From contig CAYJWI010000008.1 of assembly GCA_964373815.1 (NCBI GenBank), positions 1 through 48,997 of the forward strand: a stretch of DNA of 48,997 bases, written 5' to 3'. Source of the DNA: UBA10205 sp964373815. GTDB lineage: Archaea; Iainarchaeota; Iainarchaeia; Iainarchaeales; Iainarchaeaceae. The translations under genes were made by a program, and so were the position numbers. The notes beneath the pieces are model-generated. The model searched no databases, was not told where the DNA came from, and worked only from the letters and a program-made list of their open reading frames with translations. Positions 39,715 to 48,150 of this stretch are shown here, piece by piece; position 1 is the first letter of the stretch, and every line of letters begins with the position of its first letter.

Positions 39715-40545
39715 TTAGAAACCCAGTGCTTTCATCACCGCGAAAGCGATTGCCATCAGCACTGCCTGCAGGGGGAGCGCCGGCAGCGGGACGCCTTTCC
39801 TCTTCGATGCGTAATCGAGCGTGAGCATGAGCCCCGCTAGCGAAGCGAAAAGTATGATCGCCGCTGGCACGAAGTTGTAGGGGAAAAGGTACTTCGCGCT
39901 CCCCTCCGCAAGAACGCTCACCGCAAACGCGAGCGGCACCACCAGGTCCCCGGTGCCGAGCTCGAACTGGTGCTCCTTTGTGGGGAATGCGAAAGCAAAA
40001 GAGAGGTTCCTTTTCGTTACCCCTTTCGCGAGCTCTACCATGTGCTTTGTCTTGAACACCGCCAGAAAATCATAAACCGATATTGCCGCAAGGAAAACGA
40101 TTATCGGCACAACCCCGAGGCTTGCGCCAATCACGGCACCTGCCCCCGCGCTCGCCACGAGGCTTGAGACATTCCTTAGCATGACGTTTTGCCTGAACGC
40201 TAACCTCGCGCCGACAAGCACTATTGCCGCAAGGTATGCAATGGCATCCGCGACCCTGAAAGGAAGCGTGACAATGAGAGTTGTCGCGAAAATCGCGAGG
40301 AGTTCAATTCCCTTGAGGAAAACGGAGACAAGCCATTCAGGCGCAAACCGCAAGAGCAGGATTATCACGGTGGTGCCGCCGAGAATCCACGCGAGCAGCC
40401 CCGCGCTGTTTTCCACGGCGTTCTTGTCCTCGCTCACAATTACTGTCTTTATCTTTTCCTCGAGAAGGTAGCTCCCCGCGAAAAGCCCGAGTGCCTGCGT
40501 GAGCAGGAAAACCACCAGCAGCTGCGCTGCAAGTTCTTTGTCCAT
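39715..40545 (-). CDS. Presenilin-like intramembrane aspartyl protease
   Basis: This 276-residue protein has about nine membrane segments. The two catalytic motifs are AAISVYDFLAVF (YD) and FELGTGDLVVPLAFAV (GxGD), and the C-terminal VPLPALPLQAVL matches the PAL motif. Together they define the presenilin/signal-peptide-peptidase A22 family, as in the archaeal PSH proteases. It probably cleaves membrane anchors or remnant signal peptides, such as those of secreted surface proteins. Substrates are unknown. Confidence 0.87.
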   Translation of the reverse strand: MDKELAAQLLVVFLLTQALGLFAGSYLLEEKIKTVIVSEDKNAVENSAGLLAWILGGTTVIILLLRFAPEWLVSVFLKGIELLAIFATTLIVTLPFRVADAIAYLAAIVLVGARLAFRQNVMLRNVSSLVASAGAGAVIGASLGVVPIIVFLAAISVYDFLAVFKTKHMVELAKGVTKRNLSFAFAFPTKEHQFELGTGDLVVPLAFAVSVLAEGSAKYLFPYNFVPAAIILFASLAGLMLTLDYASKRKGVPLPALPLQAVLMAIAFAVMKALGF

Positions 40546-40637
40546 TGCCCGTAATAGGCCTTAAGGCCTTAATATTCGTTTTCGCCCTGCCGCGCCTTTG
40601 TGCGAAGTTTTTTATAATACGGGAATGTTCCTTTTGT

Positions 40638-41054
40638 ATGCGCGCTTTTTTCAAGAGAATTGCTGCCAGTGCAGTTAACCGTCTGGTTAGTTCATATGAT
40701 GCACTGGAATCCCGACTGGAAGCCCACAGAAAAGCAGGGGCTGCGGGAAAAGCGGAAAAGAAAGCCCGCGCCCTTTTTCTCGGTCAGCATGGCTCTGTGC
40801 AGGGGTTTCTCCGAAGCCCGCAAATAAAGTATTTGGTCGATTATGAACTCAACGCCGAGCAAAAATCGGATTTCGAGAGGCTTCTGTCTGAAAATGAGAA
40901 CACGAGGGTTGACGGCGTTTGGATGCTCGGAACCCATGCAAGGGATAGACGAGAAAAAGCCGCTGCAATGCAGATTCTTTTGGGGCTCTCTTTTGACGAG
41001 TCGGAAAAAGTGAGAAAACTTGCCAAAGAATGGTTCAGCACTCTATTAAAATAA
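40638..41054 (+). CDS. Helical basic protein of unknown function
   Basis: This 138-residue protein is predicted mostly helical: MRAFFKRIAASAVNRLVSSYDALESRLEAHRK, YELNAEQKSDFERLLSENENTRVDGVWMLGTHARDRREKAAAMQILLGL. No motif or family is recognised. The second half might be a HEAT-like repeat (AAAMQILLGLSFDESEKVRKLAKEW). It converges with the YggS gene, with stops 3 bp apart. Confidence 0.55.
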   Translation: MRAFFKRIAASAVNRLVSSYDALESRLEAHRKAGAAGKAEKKARALFLGQHGSVQGFLRSPQIKYLVDYELNAEQKSDFERLLSENENTRVDGVWMLGTHARDRREKAAAMQILLGLSFDESEKVRKLAKEWFSTLLK

Positions 41055-41057
41055 TTT

Positions 41058-41723
41058 TCATCCTTCGAATATCCTTCGCCCTATGCGCAGCACTGTCGCG
41101 CCTTCCTTTATCGCGATTTTGAAGTCGCTGCTCATGCCCATGCTAAGGTGGTGCAGGCTTAGGTGCTCTTTGATGTCATAGAGGCTCTGGAAGCACTTGC
41201 GTATCTGCTCCTCGTTTTCAGTGAGCGGGGCGATTGCCATGAGCCCAATGAATTTGACGCTATCATATGGCAGGTTCTTGAGCGTTGTCAGCAGCGCTTC
41301 GACTTCGTCCGGTTTCATCCCGTATTTCTGCTCCTCGCCGGAGGTGTTCACCTGCAAAAAAATGTTCTGCACTTTTCCCATGTCAAGGGCTGCATAGTGG
41401 ATTTTTCGCAGCAGCGGAAGCGAATCGACCGAGTGGATGTAGTCCGACATTTCAACAACGTTTTTCACCTTGTTGCCCTGCAGGTGGCCGATGAAGTGGA
41501 TGTCCGCCCCGAGCTTTTTGAGCTCTGGATATTTTTCCTCGAGCTCCTGTTCCCGTGCCTCGCCGATGTCCTGTATTCCTGCCTTGAGGGCTTCGGAAAC
41601 CTTTTTCACGCCCTCGCCTTTCGAGACAGCGACGATTGTCAGTTCCTTCGGGTTGCGCCTGCATTTTGCGCATGTTTCCGCAATCTCCTTGCGCAAGGAT
41701 TCAATGTTTTCTTTTACTTCCAT
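41058..41723 (-). CDS. yggS: PLP homeostasis protein (YggS/PROSC family)
   Basis: This 221-residue TIM-barrel protein has TIVAVSKGEGVKKVSEALKAG (PLP Lys in VSK), DIGEAREQELEEKYPEL, DIHFIGHLQGNKVKNVVE, LQVNTSGEEQKYG, FIGLMAIAP and LSMGMSSDFKIAIKEGATVLRIGRRIF. These are the YggS/PROSC motifs. The family binds pyridoxal phosphate without enzyme activity and keeps PLP levels balanced. A TATA-like TTAAAAAAAC lies about 27 bp before the ATG. Confidence 0.92.
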   Translation of the reverse strand: MEVKENIESLRKEIAETCAKCRRNPKELTIVAVSKGEGVKKVSEALKAGIQDIGEAREQELEEKYPELKKLGADIHFIGHLQGNKVKNVVEMSDYIHSVDSLPLLRKIHYAALDMGKVQNIFLQVNTSGEEQKYGMKPDEVEALLTTLKNLPYDSVKFIGLMAIAPLTENEEQIRKCFQSLYDIKEHLSLHHLSMGMSSDFKIAIKEGATVLRIGRRIFEG

Positions 41724-41851
41724 TCAGGAATTAGCCTTGAAAAGTTTTTTTAACTGCGGCGTGAGGGAAAGATAGGCATAATTGGGCTAAAGTCTAAATT
41801 AGGGTTTTTTTGGGCCAGCAGGATTTAGCGGGTTTAAGTTTTTGGGTGCTT

Positions 41852-44800
41852 TCACTGCGGCTTTACGAACCCGTGCTTGGGGAAGTAGATGTCTCCAGAC
41901 TTCGTGAGCTTGGATATGAGGTCGCGCACCTTGTCGGCGTCCATTCCGAGTGTCTTGCCTTCGTTGATTACCTCTTCCATTGGCACCATGTCAAGCTCTT
42001 GCGCCTTCTCCCTTATGATGTTGAGGATTTTTTTGAGGTTTGCAAGCGTTGTGTGAGTCTGCCCGGAAGTGATTATGTCAATGTCGATTTTTCCTGTCTC
42101 GGGGTCTGTTACCATGTCCTCGAGCGAAGTTCTCACGAGCCTTATCGCGCGCTCGACGTCCCTTCTCTCTACATTGTCGCTAAGCCTAACCCTTGCGGAT
42201 GCTTCGGAGAGCCTTATGAGGCCCTCTAGCTGCCTGTGCGTTGCGCTATAGGCCCCTTCCTTTCTTCCCTGGTCCCTCAAGGCGACGTAGTAGTCCGAGA
42301 TTTCGTGCAGTGATTCGTCCGAGAGCACGGGGAAGATGTTCTGCCTAGCAAAAGAGATGTACTTTTTTAGTAGCGCTCCCGTGATTTTCGGGGTTATGAG
42401 CTCTTTCATCTGCTCGAGCGCGGCATCCTTCTGCCCAATGCCCTTCTTTTGGCGCTGGAGCATCATCTCCCCAGCCTTGTGGCTCTTGAGGATGTGGTTT
42501 GCAATCTCTGCGTCCTTGGTCCTGTCAAGGACATCTTTTATCATGAAGAAGAGGTCGAAGCGGCTTATGAGCGATGGCGGCAAATCTATCTGCTCGATGA
42601 ATGATTCGTATGGGTCGAAGCGCGAGTGCTTGGGGTTTGCTGCCGCAAGTATAGATGTCTCTGTCTTGAACTTTGTCACAATTCCGGCCTTTGCAACGGA
42701 GATGGTCTGCTGTTCCATGGATTCGTGCATTGCACTCCTGTCCTCGGGGTCCATCTTGTCGAACTCGTCTACCATTGCCATTCCGCCAGAAGCTAGCACA
42801 AGCGCCCCTGCCTTGAGGGTCCAGCCGCCTTCGCCGAACTCATCCTTTACGGCGGTTGCGGAAATCCCAGCCCCGCTCGTGGTTTTTCCCGCAACATAAA
42901 TCGATTTTGGGGCGATGCTGTCGGTTGCCTTCAGTATGGCTGAATTGTGCGATATTATCCCGTTTGAAATGAAATTGTGGAACTGGTCCACTTCCACATC
43001 GTAAATCCATTCCTCGTTTGGGATTTTCCCTATTTTCTCTATTTTGTCCCAAAACAGATCGGAAAATGCCTGCTTGTGGATGTTTTGGGCTGCTTGCTGC
43101 GCATTTGCATCAAAAGTGTTGCTGTTTTCAAGAACATCCAAAAGGTGCAATGAAATTTGTTGCAGCGATTCCCTGCTCGGGTTGCGGTCCCCCCTTTCAA
43201 AGTGCTGGTAAGTCGTCCTTTGCACGCCCATTTGGAATTGTGAAAGGCCAAGGGAGAGCCTCGCTTTTTTCAGCTCTTCGGAAATACCCGGGATTACATC
43301 GATGTTGGTATTGGACTTCTTGCGGTTGTTGACGAACTTTTCGGCCGCGGCTTGTTTTCTTGCCGTTATGAAACCTATTTCTTTTGCAAATGTTTTTGCG
43401 AATTTTCCGCCAATCCTTGTGCGGAAATACTTTCTCCTTGTTTTCGATTTGGTGTTCGAGGCAAAATTGAGCACCTCTTTTTTGGTGCTTATTATCCTGA
43501 ATTCGAGGAGCATCTGCTGGATTTGCTCCGACAATTCCCTGCTCTTGGTCAGCACTTCAACCATCCTCTCATCAGACCTTACATGCCCCTCGCCCTCGAA
43601 ATAGCCTTTCAGGAAATGCTTTTTCACGTTCAGCGGGCTCATGAGGATTTTTTCAGGGACCGCCTTGCCGGAGGATTTTTCCAATATTCCAGGCGCATTC
43701 TTCCTCAACATTTGCCCAAGTTCAACTCCGCTGACCCGCACCTCGGTGCTGCCTTGCTTTTCCTGGAATTGCGGCTCGACCCCGAACTGGGTGCGGCTTA
43801 TGTGGGCAAAGTCCTCAAGCACTTCCCTGTCCACATTCGTGAACCTGATTTCAATTGTGGATTCCGATTCCCTAGAGTATCCCTCTGCACAGAAATACCC
43901 CATGAACCTTGCCACCTCTTCATTGAGGTACTCGGGCACTTTTATGTGCACGGCATTAGTATTCCCCCTCTGCACACCTTCAAGTTTCTGGAGACGGGTG
44001 CTTAATTCAAGTTTTCTCGGGACAGCGACAAAGTCGCCTGTGTTCAGGTATTTTGCCCTCACAGCCTTGATTTTTCCGTGGTAGGGTATGAAGAACGGGT
44101 GTGTGTGCGTGACTTTTATTTTTTTCCCGCTTTTCGTGGTTATTTCAAGCATTTCAACCGGCTTTCTCCTGAATGCGCGGACGACTTTGCCCATCCTCAT
44201 TTTTCCGTTGCCGTCCATGAGCGGGATTGTCCCCTGCGCCGCGGAATAAACTCCGTCATCCAGCTTCACATTTTCCGATTTTGATAGGAACCCTTGCACG
44301 ACTTCATCCATTCTCCGCGAAGTGCCATCCTCGAGAAGTATCTTTGTCTCGCCGGAAACGCACTTTGCCATTCCCGGGTCCCCTACAAGCAGCACGTGTA
44401 TGTTCCCCCTCACCATCTGGTCGTTCGGCAGGTTTTTCTTCACTCCGCCAAAGAGCTGGAGCGCTATGGACTCTTTTACTATTTCATGCCCGTAAATGTG
44501 GGGCGCTATGCTCTGTATGAGCATATCGTAAACGTCATCGCGGCCAGCGAGCTTTTTTATTTCCTCTTCCTCTTCTGGCGAGATTTCGACTTCCTCGAAC
44601 TCTTTTGCGGTCTCCTCGAGATGTAGTGCCTCGAGGTATCGGCCGTACACCACTTTTTTCTCCTTTGGAGGCATGAGGCGGAGCACTCCGGTGATTTTTG
44701 TCTTGTCGCCGGGGCTTATCTTGTTTACAAGGTCATCGCTTACGTAAATGTCAAGGTTTGTCGCCTGCTCGCTGCCTTTCAATAATTCGAGCGGCTCTTG

Positions 44801-45364
44801 TATCTGTATTTTCTGGTAATCCTCGAACTGGCTTGACTCCTCCTCTAAATTGAAGGTGCGGTTCTTGCACTCCGAGCAAAAGCTCGGGGTTTTTGTGAGG
44901 TTTTTTGTCTGCGGGATTTTGTATGCGGCCTCGCAGCGCGTGCATTTCCATGTGGCGTACTTTAGCTTTGGCAGAACGTCTGTTACCTGCCTCACAACGC
45001 CCTCCACGCAGATGAGTTTTCCTATATGCGAGGAACTGATGTCGCGGAGTATTGGCTGCCGCTCGTTTGGGAGGTTGAAAACCCTTATGTGCGGGGCGAA
45101 TTCGCCTGCCTCGAGCCGCGGTATCTCGATTTTTTTTATGACTTCTTTTGCTATTTCGAGCCATTTGTCGGATTCTTCGAGAAGCGAATCCGCGAGCTCG
45201 TAGTCGTAGTGCTCTATTTCCTTGAAATCGACAAAAAGGCTCCTTTTCAATGGGTAATCGGAGACAAGGCGCTCTATTTCCTTCTTGTATTTCTCCTTGA
45301 AGAAGGAGTCGAATTTTTCGTTTGTGGCGTCGTTGCCAAGTACGGAATTTTCCAAGCCTTGCAC
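41852..45364 (-). CDS. mcm: Replicative helicase MCM, interrupted by an intein
   Basis: The precursor has 1170 residues; removing the intein (335-807) leaves a 697-residue MCM. The extein has the N-terminal domain with a C4 zinc motif (CTRCEA, CSECKN, residues 141-166). The AAA+ domain has Walker A GDPGMAK-S split by the intein, Walker B MAMVDEFDKM, sensor 1 ILAAANPKHSRFD and the Arg finger in SLISRFDLFF. A C-terminal winged helix ends the protein. The start is a GTG at 45364. MCM forms the hexameric replication helicase with GINS, also encoded here. Without splicing the ATP site would be broken. Confidence 0.93.
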   Translation of the reverse strand: MQGLENSVLGNDATNEKFDSFFKEKYKKEIERLVSDYPLKRSLFVDFKEIEHYDYELADSLLEESDKWLEIAKEVIKKIEIPRLEAGEFAPHIRVFNLPNERQPILRDISSSHIGKLICVEGVVRQVTDVLPKLKYATWKCTRCEAAYKIPQTKNLTKTPSFCSECKNRTFNLEEESSQFEDYQKIQIQEPLELLKGSEQATNLDIYVSDDLVNKISPGDKTKITGVLRLMPPKEKKVVYGRYLEALHLEETAKEFEEVEISPEEEEEIKKLAGRDDVYDMLIQSIAPHIYGHEIVKESIALQLFGGVKKNLPNDQMVRGNIHVLLVGDPGMAKCVSGETKILLEDGTSRRMDEVVQGFLSKSENVKLDDGVYSAAQGTIPLMDGNGKMRMGKVVRAFRRKPVEMLEITTKSGKKIKVTHTHPFFIPYHGKIKAVRAKYLNTGDFVAVPRKLELSTRLQKLEGVQRGNTNAVHIKVPEYLNEEVARFMGYFCAEGYSRESESTIEIRFTNVDREVLEDFAHISRTQFGVEPQFQEKQGSTEVRVSGVELGQMLRKNAPGILEKSSGKAVPEKILMSPLNVKKHFLKGYFEGEGHVRSDERMVEVLTKSRELSEQIQQMLLEFRIISTKKEVLNFASNTKSKTRRKYFRTRIGGKFAKTFAKEIGFITARKQAAAEKFVNNRKKSNTNIDVIPGISEELKKARLSLGLSQFQMGVQRTTYQHFERGDRNPSRESLQQISLHLLDVLENSNTFDANAQQAAQNIHKQAFSDLFWDKIEKIGKIPNEEWIYDVEVDQFHNFISNGIISHNSAILKATDSIAPKSIYVAGKTTSGAGISATAVKDEFGEGGWTLKAGALVLASGGMAMVDEFDKMDPEDRSAMHESMEQQTISVAKAGIVTKFKTETSILAAANPKHSRFDPYESFIEQIDLPPSLISRFDLFFMIKDVLDRTKDAEIANHILKSHKAGEMMLQRQKKGIGQKDAALEQMKELITPKITGALLKKYISFARQNIFPVLSDESLHEISDYYVALRDQGRKEGAYSATHRQLEGLIRLSEASARVRLSDNVERRDVERAIRLVRTSLEDMVTDPETGKIDIDIITSGQTHTTLANLKKILNIIREKAQELDMVPMEEVINEGKTLGMDADKVRDLISKLTKSGDIYFPKHGFVKPQ
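42944..44362 (-). mobile_element. MCM intein with LAGLIDADG endonuclease and HTH
   Basis: This 473-residue intein lies between GDPGMAK and SAILK. Splicing blocks are visible: Cys1 in CVSGETKILL, THTHPFF (block B His), and WIYDVEVDQFHNFISNGIISHN before Ser+1. The endonuclease has the two LAGLIDADG-like helices FMGYFCAEGYS (near residue 490) and LKGYFEGEGHV (near 590). Residues 695-745 read as an XRE-type helix-turn-helix (LKKARLSLGLSQFQ, then YQHFERGDRNPSRESLQQI), unusual for an intein. Both acidic catalytic residues look intact, so homing may still work. Confidence 0.88.
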
Positions 45365-45506
45365 CCTACAAATAACGTTTTTCCCGGCTTTTAATGGCCT
45401 TGAGGCCTCGTTGCCGGTGCGAACTTTTCCCTAGAATTTGCGTTTTGGGTATTGGCGTAGTTGGGGTTAATAAAATTCTTATTCAAATAGAAGGGAATGT
45501 TACTTA

Positions 45507-45563
45507 AGCAAACTGAATTAATTTTCCAGAGTTTAGTTTGCCTGATTGTGCGGAAAGCAAACT
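45507..45563. promoter_or_regulatory. GCAAACT/AGTTTGC repeats between mcm and metG
   Basis: AGCAAACT (45507-45514) is inverted at 45535-45541 (AGTTTGC) with a 20-bp spacer, and AGCAAACT recurs at 45556-45563. The design matches the GCAAAC...GTTTGC elements at 9, 26746, 26791 and 30487. It sits in the 292-bp divergent gap between the mcm and MetRS genes. The MetRS TATA-like box (TTTAAATAAA, about 45623-45632) is 60 bp further on. The rest of the gap is featureless. Confidence 0.45.
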
Positions 45564-45656
45564 TTTTCTTCTAAACATTGCCCCACATGCCCTCTGCAGC
45601 GATTTTTTCCATTCAGTTCCCTTTAAATAAAATTTATGCCTATCTCTTAATTCATT

Positions 45657-48107
45657 ATGCCTGCGAAAGAGAAGAAAAAGCCAGCGAAAGGGCGCAAAAG
45701 GCCCGTGAAGGGGAGCAAGAAGCCAGCTACTGGCAGGAAAGCGCTCTCAAAGGGAAGCAAGAAGTCCGTGCGAAAGGCCAGAGTGGCCGCAAAAATAAAA
45801 CCCGTGCGGCCAGCGAAGGGAAACGGGGGGCTTGGCAAGGAATTTTCAGCAAAAAAGCCCCTTTCAGCCCAAGTTTTTGGGAAAAAAACTTTTTTACCAA
45901 TAGTTTCTGCAACAAAAAGCCTCTCTCCGCCCGTTTCCGGCCCTGCTCCAAGATTTTATATCACAACCGCAATAGATTACCCAAACTCCGCCCCACATTT
46001 GGGCCATGCTTACGAAAAAACCGTGGCGGACTGCCTTGCACGCTATCACAGGCTAAAGGGCGAAGATGTTTTTTTCCTCACAGGCACAGATGAGCACGGC
46101 AAGAAGATAGCACAGGCGGCGCAGAAGGCCGGCAAAAAGCCGAAAGAGTTTGTGGATGGGCAGGTGGAGTCATTCAAAGGCCTCTGCTCTGCCTGGAACA
46201 TTTCATACGACCGCTTCATCAGGACAACCGAGCCTCGCCACGAGGACATCTGCAGGGAAATTTTCGAAAAGGTGCAAAAAAAGGGCGACATTTACCTCGG
46301 CAAGTACGAAGGCCTCTACTGCACAGGCTGCGAGGCATTTTATTTGGAAAAGGATTTGTCGGGCGGCCTCTGCCCGGTGCACAAGGGGCCGGTTGAGGCT
46401 GTTAAGGAGGAGAGCTATTTTTTCCGCATGTCAAAATACCAACAGCATCTGCTCGATTTTTTCGAATCCAACCCGCAATTCATCTACCCTGTGCGCAGGA
46501 GGCAGGAAATCATAAACCGCGTAAAGGAAGGGCTTAAGGATTTGAGCGTTTCGCGCACCTCTTTCGAGTGGGGAATACCGCTAAGGCATGACGCGAAGCA
46601 CGTGATTTATGTCTGGTTCGACGCCCTGCTGAATTACCTCTCCGGCGTTGATTACCCTTCCGCAACATTTGAAAAGTTCTGGCCAGCGGACATCCACGTC
46701 ATTGGAAAGGACATATTATGGTTTCACGCCGTTATATTCCCAACGATGCTCTTCTCTGCAGGGCTGGAGCCGCCGAAAAAAATCTTCGTGCACGGCTTTA
46801 TCAACGCGGCGAGCGGCGAGAAGCTTTCAAAGACAACCGGCAACATGATCGACCCCATTGCGCTAAGTTCGCAGTACGGTGCTGATGCAGTGCGCTATTA
46901 CCTGCTCCGCGAAATCCCCCTCGGGGAGGACGGGAACTTTTCAGTCGAATCTTTAATTGAGCGGCACAACACAGAGCTTGCAGACGATTTGGGCAACCTC
47001 CTGAACAGGACGCTTTCCCTTTCCGAAAAAAAGCTTGGCTACACTGTCCCGGTCGCAAAAACCGATGAGGCGCTTGCAGGGCAGCTGAACCTTGGGAAAA
47101 TAAACGGGTTCATGGGCCGCCTCGAGCCTCATGCCGCATTGCAGGAAATATTCTCCTTTGTCGCCGCGTGCAACAAGTACGTAAACGAGAAAAAGGTCTG
47201 GGCCCTCGAAGGGAAGGAAGCGGAGCAGGCCCTCTACTCGCTTCTCGATTCTCTAAGGGTTATCGCTATTCTGCTCTCGCCTTTCATGCCGCAGACATCG
47301 CAGAGGATTTGCACCCAGCTAAATTGCCCTCCCGGAAACATGAAGGGCGCGGAATTCAACCTGCTCGAACCCGGCGAAAAGCTCGGGCAGAAGGAAATAC
47401 TTTTCAAAAAGCTTGAGCCCCTGAAAAAAGAGCAGGCGGCTGCGAGGGGAATTTTTGTTTCTGTTGAAAAAAGGCTTTCCGATTTGGGCCTCAATGTTTC
47501 CGCGGCCGTCGTTGAAGGGGTGAGCGTTAAAAAGAAGCACGAGGGCCTTGAGAGGAAAATCGACGAAACCTTGAAATCGCTCGACGTCCAAAAAATCTCC
47601 GCAAGCGATAGCGTGAGGGGCTACCTGGAACTCTATGACGCCCTCGGTGTCGCGAGGCAGAGGCATGCGATAGAGAACCTCGCGGAAATAGTGAAGAACT
47701 CGGGAAAAATCCCCACGATAAACACTGTCGTCGATTCCTACAACATTGTCTCGATTTCAAAAGGCCTAATAATCGGCGCCCATGACCTTGACAGGGTTTT
47801 TGGGAACGTGTCGGTGAAAATTGCCGATGGCTCCGAACTCTTCATTCCCCTAGGTTCTAGTGAAAAAATGCAGGTCCCGAAAGGGGAGTATGTTTTCGCC
47901 GATGACAAGCTCGTTTTGTGCAGGCTCGACACGAAGCAGGGGGAGCACACAAAAGTTACGGGCGCTACGAGGAACGTTTTCCTCTACGTTCAGGGCAACA
48001 AGCGCATTCCAAAGCAGGTTCTTGATGATGCGCTTGCGCAGGCGTGCGAAAATATAGTGAAGTACTGCGGCGGGAAGTGGAGGAAAATAGAAGTGAAGGC
48101 CGGGTAA
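45657..48107 (+). CDS. metG: Methionyl-tRNA synthetase fused to a B3/B4 editing-type domain
   Basis: This protein has 816 residues. Residues 1-97 are a Lys/Gly/Ala-rich extension. Residues 98-590 are MetRS: HLGH (114-117), FFLTGTDEHGKKI, YCTGCEAFYLEKDL zinc region, WFHAVIFPTML, KLSKT (389-393) and a helical anticodon domain. The sequence looks bacterial-type (GTDEHG). Residues about 595-816 match a complete B3/B4-type protein: GYLELYDALGVARQRH, IPTINTVVDSYNIVS, IGAHDLDRVFG, LFIPLG, KGEYVFADDKLVLCR, VTGATRNVFLYV. B3/B4 is the editing module of PheRS-beta; I know of no MetRS that normally carries it. A leaderless start is supported by the TATA box 27 bp upstream. Confidence 0.88.
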   Translation: MPAKEKKKPAKGRKRPVKGSKKPATGRKALSKGSKKSVRKARVAAKIKPVRPAKGNGGLGKEFSAKKPLSAQVFGKKTFLPIVSATKSLSPPVSGPAPRFYITTAIDYPNSAPHLGHAYEKTVADCLARYHRLKGEDVFFLTGTDEHGKKIAQAAQKAGKKPKEFVDGQVESFKGLCSAWNISYDRFIRTTEPRHEDICREIFEKVQKKGDIYLGKYEGLYCTGCEAFYLEKDLSGGLCPVHKGPVEAVKEESYFFRMSKYQQHLLDFFESNPQFIYPVRRRQEIINRVKEGLKDLSVSRTSFEWGIPLRHDAKHVIYVWFDALLNYLSGVDYPSATFEKFWPADIHVIGKDILWFHAVIFPTMLFSAGLEPPKKIFVHGFINAASGEKLSKTTGNMIDPIALSSQYGADAVRYYLLREIPLGEDGNFSVESLIERHNTELADDLGNLLNRTLSLSEKKLGYTVPVAKTDEALAGQLNLGKINGFMGRLEPHAALQEIFSFVAACNKYVNEKKVWALEGKEAEQALYSLLDSLRVIAILLSPFMPQTSQRICTQLNCPPGNMKGAEFNLLEPGEKLGQKEILFKKLEPLKKEQAAARGIFVSVEKRLSDLGLNVSAAVVEGVSVKKKHEGLERKIDETLKSLDVQKISASDSVRGYLELYDALGVARQRHAIENLAEIVKNSGKIPTINTVVDSYNIVSISKGLIIGAHDLDRVFGNVSVKIADGSELFIPLGSSEKMQVPKGEYVFADDKLVLCRLDTKQGEHTKVTGATRNVFLYVQGNKRIPKQVLDDALAQACENIVKYCGGKWRKIEVKAG

Positions 48108-48150
48108 GAAGTAACCGCGGTAACTTTAATTTAATTTTTTAGGATAGGCT

